Positions 7,704-12,270 of a DNA stretch of 13,660 nt are shown in pieces (the first letter of the stretch is position 1; the number at the start of each line of letters is the position of its first letter). The DNA lies in contig JBIOVV010000029.1 of NCBI GenBank assembly GCA_044867925.1, forward strand, positions 1 through 13,660, written 5' to 3'. The notes under the pieces were generated by a model. It saw only the letters and a list, made by a program, of their open reading frames with translations, made no database searches and was not told the DNA's origin. Position numbers and translations under genes: made by a program. Origin of the DNA: VRUE01 sp044867925. Its GTDB lineage: Bacteria > Actinomycetota > Thermoleophilia > Solirubrobacterales > 70-9.

Positions 7704-8078
7704 ATGGCCGAGCCGCACCCCTTCCGCCGCGCCGCTGAAGCGAAGGACCTCGACCTGCTCGTCGAGACGCTGCGTGAGGACGTCGAGCTGCACAGCCCGA
7801 TCCTCTTCCGCGGCTTCGAGGGCCGCGACATGGTCGCCCAGGTCCTCACCCACGTCGCCGCCACGCTCGAGGACCTCACCTATGTGGACGAGCTGCGCGA
7901 AGGCAACTCCGTCGCCCTCCGCTTCAAGGCCAACGTCGGCGACCGCGAGCTGGAGGGCATCGACTTCCTCGAGCTCGACGACGACGGCCGCGTCGCCGTG
8001 CTCACCGTCTTCATGCGCCCGATGTCGGCTCTCACCGCCTTCAACGAGCAGATGAAGGAGCGGCTGGGCGTCGTCTAG
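7704..8078 (+). CDS. NTF2/SnoaL-like small protein
   Basis: The 124-residue single-domain protein has the alpha-plus-beta-cone pattern of the NTF2/SnoaL superfamily: an N-terminal helix (FRRAAEAKDLDLLVETLREDV), then ELHSPILFRGFEG, and alternating strands ending in EGIDFLELDDDGRVAVLTVF. Members include small isomerases, hydrolases and ligand-binding proteins. No residue set here fixes a reaction, so function is unknown. ATG 7704 is preceded by AAGG at 7691-7694; a longer in-frame start at 7665 would run through the divergent gene and lacks support. The stop codon overlaps the next ORF's GTG by one base, so the two are likely translated from one message. Confidence 0.75.
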   Translation: MAEPHPFRRAAEAKDLDLLVETLREDVELHSPILFRGFEGRDMVAQVLTHVAATLEDLTYVDELREGNSVALRFKANVGDRELEGIDFLELDDDGRVAVLTVFMRPMSALTAFNEQMKERLGVV

Positions 8079-8263
8079 TGGCTCAGGAGGGCACAGAGAA
8101 GGCTGTTGAGGTCCTCGATCAGGATGCGATATTGGCCATAGAGGAGGGCCTGGGTCAGCTAGAGAAAGGCGAGTCCGTCACGCTTGATGAGCTGCGCAAA
8201 GAACTTGACCTGCGCCGCGCCTTAGAATGCGAGCCTTCCTTGGGGGAGTGTCCGAGTGGTTAA
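8078..8263 (+). CDS. small antitoxin-like protein, apparently orphan
   Basis: This 61-residue, strongly acidic ORF starts at GTG 8078, overlapping the previous stop by one base. The stretch AILAIEEGLGQLEKGESVTL followed by DELRKELDLRR resembles the C-terminal half of ParD/RelB-type antitoxins. No toxin gene follows: instead the reading frame enters tRNA-Tyr, and its stop (TAA 8261-8263) lies in the D-loop of the tRNA. The last seven or so residues (LGECPSG) are therefore a translation of the tRNA 5' half and probably not native. It may be an intact antitoxin with an accidental tail, a truncated member of a lost toxin-antitoxin pair, or an unrelated small acidic protein. Confidence 0.5.
   Translation: MAQEGTEKAVEVLDQDAILAIEEGLGQLEKGESVTLDELRKELDLRRALECEPSLGECPSG
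8223..8228 (+). promoter_or_regulatory. candidate -10 for tRNA-Tyr
   Basis: TAGAAT ends 13 bp before the tRNA 5' end, the right distance for a tRNA promoter. A TTGACC at 8205-8210 is only 12 bp upstream, too close for a standard -35, so the promoter is incomplete by sequence. It lies inside the antitoxin-like ORF. Confidence 0.35.
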
Positions 8264-8323
8264 AGGAGATGCGCTGTAAACGCATTGGCTCTGCCTACGC
8301 AGGTTCGAATCCTGCCTCCCCCA
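8242..8323 (+). tRNA. tRNA-Tyr (anticodon GTA)
   Basis: The acceptor stem GGGGGAG (8242-8248) pairs with CTCCCCC (8316-8322), with discriminator A8323. The D-arm TCC...GGA follows. The anticodon stem ATGCG/CGCAT (8269-8273 and 8281-8285) encloses loop CTGTAAA with anticodon G8276-T-A8278. A long variable arm with a GGC/GCC stem marks it as class II, as expected for bacterial tRNA-Tyr. The T-arm is GCAGG-TTCGAAT-CCTGC (8299-8315). The 3' CCA is not encoded. The gene is complete and has no intron. Confidence 0.97.
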
Positions 8324-8335
8324 CTGGCTAGGCAA

Positions 8336-8758
8336 TCAGCAACTGGGCAGCCTGTCCTTGTCGCGGTGAGCGACCTCGAATCTCGCGTACTTCGGATCGC
8401 CCAGGAGCAGGCATGTTTGCCCTCCAACCTCATCGGACGGGATAAACCAGCAGCGCCAATCGCCCACGACCACAAAGAGGTAATCGAACCGATTTGGCTC
8501 GAACTTCTTCACGATCCCATTCCAGCTTTGATTGCCGCCGCGTGTGCAAATGGCGACCTCCCATCTCCCCTTCCGAAACATCGTGCCTGTCTTCACCTGA
8601 ACCCGAAACAAGGTGCGATCTCGCTCCGCGACTAGATCACAATCGGGGCTATGGCCGAATGGAACCCAAACGCCGTAGCCGGCTTGGACCAGCCAACTGA
8701 CCGCGATTGCCTCGCCAATGTCTCCTTGGCGTCTTGGTTTGCTCTGGCGCAGTTCCAT
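8336..8758 (-). CDS. PD-(D/E)XK nuclease, group I intron-associated type
   Basis: The 140-residue protein begins MELRQSKPRRQGDIGEAIAV and has the compact PD-(D/E)XK core: E16 in GDIGE, D41 in SPDCDLV, and the Q54-x-K56 variant of the (D/E)XK motif in FRVQVKTG. This is the arrangement of the family typified by the cyanobacterial intron endonuclease I-Ssp6803I, and it argues for DNA cleavage. The C-terminal half (FDYLFVVVGDWRCWFIPSDE) completes the sheet. The gene ends 12 bp after tRNA-Tyr and points toward it. No group I intron is visible. The start codon is immediately preceded by a LexA-type palindrome, leaving no room for a ribosome site; the message may be leaderless and DNA-damage controlled. 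Base composition is less GC-rich than the neighbours, suggesting acquisition. Targets are unknown. Confidence 0.82.
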   Translation of the reverse strand: MELRQSKPRRQGDIGEAIAVSWLVQAGYGVWVPFGHSPDCDLVAERDRTLFRVQVKTGTMFRKGRWEVAICTRGGNQSWNGIVKKFEPNRFDYLFVVVGDWRCWFIPSDEVGGQTCLLLGDPKYARFEVAHRDKDRLPSC

Positions 8759-8760
8759 AT

Positions 8761-8774
8761 CGAACTTATGTTCG
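8761..8774. promoter_or_regulatory. LexA (SOS) box upstream of the nuclease
   Basis: CGAACTTATGTTCG has perfect 5-bp arms around a 4-nt centre and matches the Gram-positive/actinobacterial LexA consensus CGAAC-N4-GTTCG. On the minus strand it ends 2 bp before the nuclease ATG and contains TAAGTT, a possible -10 hexamer, so bound LexA would block the promoter. It is 52 bp from the divergent SDR start. Confidence 0.65.
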
Positions 8775-8826
8775 CATCCCTTTCAGACAGAAAGTTTCGT
8801 CCCTCAACCTGCGCGATGATGGTTGG

Positions 8827-9549
8827 GTGAATGGGAGTGACCTCGACGGCAGAGTGATTGCGATCGCCGGGGTTGCCGGCGGGCTCGGGCCGGTGGTCGC
8901 GGAGCGGCTCGCTGGCGCCGGCGCCACGATCGCCGGGGCCGACGTTTCGCAGGAGCACGCGGATGAAGTGGGCGAGGCGCTGGCACGGCCGGCCGAGCGC
9001 TGGGACGGGCGCGCGGTCGATCTGCTCGACGAGGAGGCGGCGCGGGGGTGGTGCGCAGCGCTGGTCGAGCGCTTTGGCCACGTCGATGCCCTGCTGCATC
9101 TGGTCGGTGGCTGGCGTGGGGGGGAGCCCTTGGCGACGGCGCCGCTGGCCGACTGGGACCTGCTGCACGACCTCCTGGTTCGCACCGTCCAGCACACTAC
9201 GCGCGCCTTCCACGACGCGCTGCTCGCCGGCGAGCACGGGCGCTTCGTCCTCGTCTCCTCCAAGCAGGCGCAGGCACCGACCAACACCAACGCCGCCTAC
9301 GCCTCCGCCAAGGCTGCCGCCGAGGCCTGGACGCTCGCCCTCGCCGACGGCTTCGAAGGCACCTCGGCCACCGCCAACGTGATCGTCGTCGATGCGATCC
9401 TCACACCGCGGATGCGGGAGGAGAGCCCCGACGGGGACTTTCCTACCTTCACCCCCGCCGAGGACATCGCCGACGCGTGCGCATTCCTCTGCTCGGACCA
9501 CGCAAAAAAGATGAACGGGCAGCGTTTCGCGCTTACGATGAGGGGATGA
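8827..9549 (+). CDS. SDR family NAD(P)-dependent oxidoreductase
   Basis: The 240-residue short-chain dehydrogenase/reductase has a nucleotide-binding loop G15-V-A-G-G-L-G21, a slightly unusual form of the usual GxxxGxG. DALLHLVGGW replaces the family NNAG region. The catalytic set is S144/S145, Y158 and K162 in AYASAKAAAEAW. The family oxidises or reduces alcohols and carbonyls in the cytoplasm; the substrate is not evident. I chose GTG 8827 because the upstream in-frame extension only translates the intergenic region and the LexA-box area. The stop codon overlaps the MerR gene's ATG (ATGA), indicating translational coupling. The promoter presumably lies in the 68-bp gap shared with the nuclease. 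Confidence 0.87.
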   Translation: MNGSDLDGRVIAIAGVAGGLGPVVAERLAGAGATIAGADVSQEHADEVGEALARPAERWDGRAVDLLDEEAARGWCAALVERFGHVDALLHLVGGWRGGEPLATAPLADWDLLHDLLVRTVQHTTRAFHDALLAGEHGRFVLVSSKQAQAPTNTNAAYASAKAAAEAWTLALADGFEGTSATANVIVVDAILTPRMREESPDGDFPTFTPAEDIADACAFLCSDHAKKMNGQRFALTMRG

Positions 9550-10319
9550 GCAAACCCTCCAAGGGTGAGATGACGATCGGCGAGCTCGCCGAGCGGACCG
9601 GGATGACGGTTCGCAACATCCGCGCTCACCAGACCCGCGGCCTACTGCCGCCGCCGGTCGTCCACGGTCGCACCGGCTACTACAACGAGGAGCACGTGGC
9701 GCGGATCGAACTGACCCGCGAGCTGCAGGCCGAGGGGCTCAACCTGGAGGCGATCAGGCGCATGGGGGAAAACGTCAACGGCGCCGCGGAGGAGATCCAC
9801 GACCTCACCCGCGCCCTGCGCGCGCCTTTCGAAGCGGAGGCGCCGGAGATCGTCGAGCTAACCGAGCTGGCCGAACTGTGGAGCAAAGAGGTCGAGGAAG
9901 GGCGCGGCTTCGAGATGCTCGAACGGGGCGAAAAGCTCGGCGTCATCCGCTCGCTTCCGGAGGGCAAGGTCGAGGTGATCAGCCCGCGCATGATGGCCGC
10001 CGCGGCGGCCCTGGCAGAGGTCGGCATGAGCCCGGACGCGGTCCTCGCCGTGGCCGAGAAACTGCGCCGCAAAGTCGACGACATCGCCCGCTACTTCGTC
10101 GAGCTCTTCATCGAGCAGGTCTGGGTTCCCTTCGACCAGGCCGGCCGCCCCGAGGGCGACTGGCCCAAGGTCCGCCAGTCCCTCGACCGCACCCGCCCGC
10201 TCGGCGCCGACGTCCTTCAGGGCATCTTCCAGATCGCGATGGCCGAGGCGACCGACAAGGCGATGTCCCGGACGATCCGCAGCGTCGCTCGCGAGACCGT
10301 TCGGGCGGACCGTAAGTAG
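9546..10319 (+). CDS. MerR family transcriptional regulator
   Basis: The 257-residue protein has a MerR winged-helix DNA-binding domain at its N-terminus (about residues 9-75): MTIGELAERTGMTVRNIRAH, then GLLPPP, the Tyr-rich wing TGYYNEEH and RIELTRELQAEGLNLEAIRR. A C-terminal region of about 180 residues, helical and rich in E and A, follows. It is longer than the dimerisation helix of metal-type MerR proteins and could bind a ligand. No metal-binding cysteines are present, so a metal sensor is unlikely. ATG 9546 overlaps the SDR stop; ATG 9570 with AAGGGTGAG just upstream is an equally good start. Coupling to the SDR suggests it controls that enzyme's pathway. Confidence 0.87.
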   Translation: MSKPSKGEMTIGELAERTGMTVRNIRAHQTRGLLPPPVVHGRTGYYNEEHVARIELTRELQAEGLNLEAIRRMGENVNGAAEEIHDLTRALRAPFEAEAPEIVELTELAELWSKEVEEGRGFEMLERGEKLGVIRSLPEGKVEVISPRMMAAAAALAEVGMSPDAVLAVAEKLRRKVDDIARYFVELFIEQVWVPFDQAGRPEGDWPKVRQSLDRTRPLGADVLQGIFQIAMAEATDKAMSRTIRSVARETVRADRK

Positions 10320-10335
10320 AGCCGACCGTGTCGAG

Positions 10336-10370
10336 TAACTAAGCTATATCTTACTAAGTCGTGCTATAGT
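10336..10370 (+). promoter_or_regulatory. AT-rich promoter/operator of the ATPase gene
   Basis: This AT-rich island in GC-rich DNA contains TAACTAAG (10336-10343) and TTACTAAG (10351-10358), 15 bp apart, and a -10-like TATAGT (10365-10370). The -10 is only 11 nt before the ATG, so the transcript would be nearly leaderless, which agrees with the absence of a ribosome site. The near-identical octamers may be regulator sites. Confidence 0.5.
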
Positions 10371-10381
10371 TTCCCGGCACA

Positions 10382-11812
10382 ATGGCCTTCTATAACCGCA
10401 GCGACGAGCTGGCGGCGCTCGATGGGCGACTGGGCTCGAAGCGGGCCGAGTACTTCGTCCTCTACGGACGCCGGCGCATCGGCAAGAGCAGGCTGCTTCG
10501 CCAGTTCGGCAAGCGCTGCCGCCAGTTCTACTTCGAGGCCAGCTCGGGCAGCCGCCAAGACCAGCTGGATGACGTCTCGGCGGAGCTGGCCAGCTTCACC
10601 GGCAGCCGTCTCTTCAGTGAGCAGCCGCTGACCAGCTGGCGCGCCGCCTTCGCCGCCTTCTCGGAGCTGCTGAGGGATGGCCAGGCGATGATCGTCCTCG
10701 ACGAGTTCCAGTTCATCGCCCGCCAAGAACCCGAGATCGGCTCCCTGCTCAACCGCTTCATCGCCGAGCACGAGGACGACGGCAACCTCTTCCTCTGCCT
10801 CTCCGGCTCGGACGTGAGCTTCTTCGAGCGCTCGGTGGTCGGCTACGGCGCGACGACCTATGGGCGTCGAACGGGTTCGCTGCGCCTGCAGCCTTTCCCC
10901 TGGCAGGAGATCGGCGCCTTCACCGAGGGGTGGAGCGTCGAGGACAGGATCAGGGCCTGGGCCGTCTTCGGCGGCGTGCCCTATTACCTGAAGGAGATCG
11001 ATCCCGATCGCGACCTGGGGGAGGCGATCCGCCGCGCCGTCCTCTACCCGGACGGGCTCCTGCGCGAGGAGCCGCGCTTCCTGCTCTCGCAGGAGAGCCG
11101 CCTGCGCAACACGGACACCTACATGTCCTGCCTGCGCGCGATTGCCGGCGGCGTCACCCGCCTCAACGAGATCGCACAGCGGACCGGCCGGGGTCGCTCG
11201 GAGGAGATCCGGCCCTTCCTCGAGACGCTCGAGGAGATGGGCTTGGTGGAGCGTCAGTACCCAGTGACGAAGGCCTCCGGCAAGAAGGTCAGCTATGCGA
11301 TCGCCGATCCCTTCCTGCGCTTCTGGTTCCGCTTCGTCGCCCCGCGCGAAAGCCGCCTGCAGACTCGCGAGGACGCCGACCGCTACCTGGCCGAGTCGGT
11401 GCTTCCCCAGCTCGACAAGTTCGTCTCCGAGGACGCCTTCGAGCGGGTCTGCCAGGACTGGTTGCGGGACGAGCTGGACGCCGCGGCTGAGACGGGCCGC
11501 TGGTGGGGGTCTATCCGGCGGCGCGAGGAGGGGAAGCTGCGCAGCCGCGTCTACGAGGCGGATGCCGTCGCGATCGACGCCGAGGGAGCGGTCATCGCCC
11601 TCGGCTCCTGCAAGTGGCCCGACGCCGAGACCAGGAACCACGCTCACGATGCCGGTGAGCTCGACAAGCTGGAGACGATCCGCAAGGAGCTCGGCACCGC
11701 CGAGGCGCAGCTCTACTTCTTCGATCGCAGCGGATTCTCGCCTCGCCTCGAAGAGCTGCAGGCCGAGCGCGAGGACGTGCATCTGGTGTTGGCCGAGCAG
11801 CTCGGCGCTTGA
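10382..11812 (+). CDS. AAA family ATPase with DUF234 C-terminal domain
   Basis: The 476-residue protein has Walker A G29-RRRIGKS36, Walker B MIVLDE (103-108) followed by FQF, and an LSGSDVSFFE sensor-type segment, as in the archaeal-type ATPase family (PF01637). A winged-helix part (GGVTRLNEIAQRTGRGRSEE, then the ETLEEMGLVERQYPVT region) precedes the C-terminal DUF234 domain (about 310-460) with FLRFWFRFV. DUF234 has a PD-(D/E)XK-like core; here Y-E392-A-D394 and S409-C-K411 occupy the D...(x)xK positions, so a nuclease-like active site may survive. The biological role of the family is not settled; mobile or defence functions are often suspected. The gene is flanked by a regulator gene upstream and a PIN-toxin remnant downstream. 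ATG 10382 is supported by the promoter position. Confidence 0.88.
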   Translation: MAFYNRSDELAALDGRLGSKRAEYFVLYGRRRIGKSRLLRQFGKRCRQFYFEASSGSRQDQLDDVSAELASFTGSRLFSEQPLTSWRAAFAAFSELLRDGQAMIVLDEFQFIARQEPEIGSLLNRFIAEHEDDGNLFLCLSGSDVSFFERSVVGYGATTYGRRTGSLRLQPFPWQEIGAFTEGWSVEDRIRAWAVFGGVPYYLKEIDPDRDLGEAIRRAVLYPDGLLREEPRFLLSQESRLRNTDTYMSCLRAIAGGVTRLNEIAQRTGRGRSEEIRPFLETLEEMGLVERQYPVTKASGKKVSYAIADPFLRFWFRFVAPRESRLQTREDADRYLAESVLPQLDKFVSEDAFERVCQDWLRDELDAAAETGRWWGSIRRREEGKLRSRVYEADAVAIDAEGAVIALGSCKWPDAETRNHAHDAGELDKLETIRKELGTAEAQLYFFDRSGFSPRLEELQAEREDVHLVLAEQLGA

Positions 11813-11825
11813 ATCGGGATCCTTT

Positions 11826-12035
11826 TTCACGACCCCGCCGGTCCTGACTGAGATCGACCACATGCTGCATCGCCGCGGATCGCCCGCGCCGATCGAAGCC
11901 TCTATGTCGAGGTCGATAGAGCCCCCGCCGGCCGCTTCGAGACCACCCGCATCGCCAGCTTTCGCCGAGCGCCAATGCCGCGCCCTCGAGCCGCTGCGCG
12001 GCGGCTCATTCGAGCTGCTCCCCGCCGACGCCTAG
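11826..12035 (+). pseudogene. decayed PIN-domain (VapC-like) toxin
   Basis: Three pieces in two frames line up with the order of a PIN toxin. PPVLTEIDHMLHRRG (about 11835-11879) matches the helix with the conserved Glu. In another frame from 11891, RSLYVEVDRAPAGRFE runs directly into TTRIASF (ending 11962), although the central acidic part of the domain should lie between them. Back in the first frame, ERQCRALEPL and LRGGSFELLPADA end at TAG 12033-12035, like the usual C-terminus (normally D-R-R-H-F-R). The N-terminal first Asp, the middle of the domain and the cognate antitoxin are missing, so it cannot be active. The family assignment rests on pattern recognition by eye. Between 12036 and 12106 I see only GC-rich filler. 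Confidence 0.55.
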
Positions 12036-12106
12036 ATAAACCCGCCGCTTCCCCGCCCCGCCCCGCCCGCCTGGGGAGCCAAATTCCTATGGGAACGCGC
12101 GTGGCC

Positions 12107-12135
12107 TTGACATTCGCAAACAACTCTGTTCTCAT
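12107..12135 (+). promoter_or_regulatory. sigma-70 type promoter for the NHL protein
   Basis: A perfect -35 TTGACA (12107-12112) is followed after exactly 17 bp by TCTCAT (12130-12135), 4 of 6 matches to the -10 consensus. Transcription would start near 12142, leaving a leader of about 130 nt before the GTG at 12271. Confidence 0.6.
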
Positions 12136-12141
12136 TCTCGC

Positions 12142-12270
12142 CCAGTTAATGTACGAAGTAGTTCAGCTCGCAAGGGAGCGACTGAACCTCACAGGGAAAT
12201 AACCGAGCCTCGCGGAAGCCGCTAAGGGAAGCGGCGGGCAGAGGGGCTCACGGGACAAGGAGAGAGCTAC
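12142..12270 (+). ncRNA. structured 5' leader, candidate cis-regulatory RNA
   Basis: Two nested structures can be drawn. One is GTTCAG (12161-12166) with CTGAAC (12182-12187), with inner CTC/GAG. The other is an outer GAGCC (12205-12209) with GGCTC (12245-12249) enclosing a perfect GCCGCT/AGCGGC hairpin (12218-12223 and 12230-12235). The ribosome site AAGGAG (12257-12262) follows at once, so folding could control translation. I could not match it to a known riboswitch class. Confidence 0.4.

Noticed and set aside
8242..8323. Possible group I intron in tRNA-Tyr, given the neighbouring nuclease type.
   Set aside because: The tRNA folds completely with an uninterrupted anticodon loop.
10364..11863. 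A 499-codon minus-strand frame opposite the DUF234 ATPase.
   Set aside because: No domain is visible and the composition is biased; the plus strand carries intact Walker motifs.
12142..12270. Leader as a known c-di-AMP or c-di-GMP riboswitch.
   Set aside because: I could not find the conserved core elements of either class; kept only as an unassigned structured leader.
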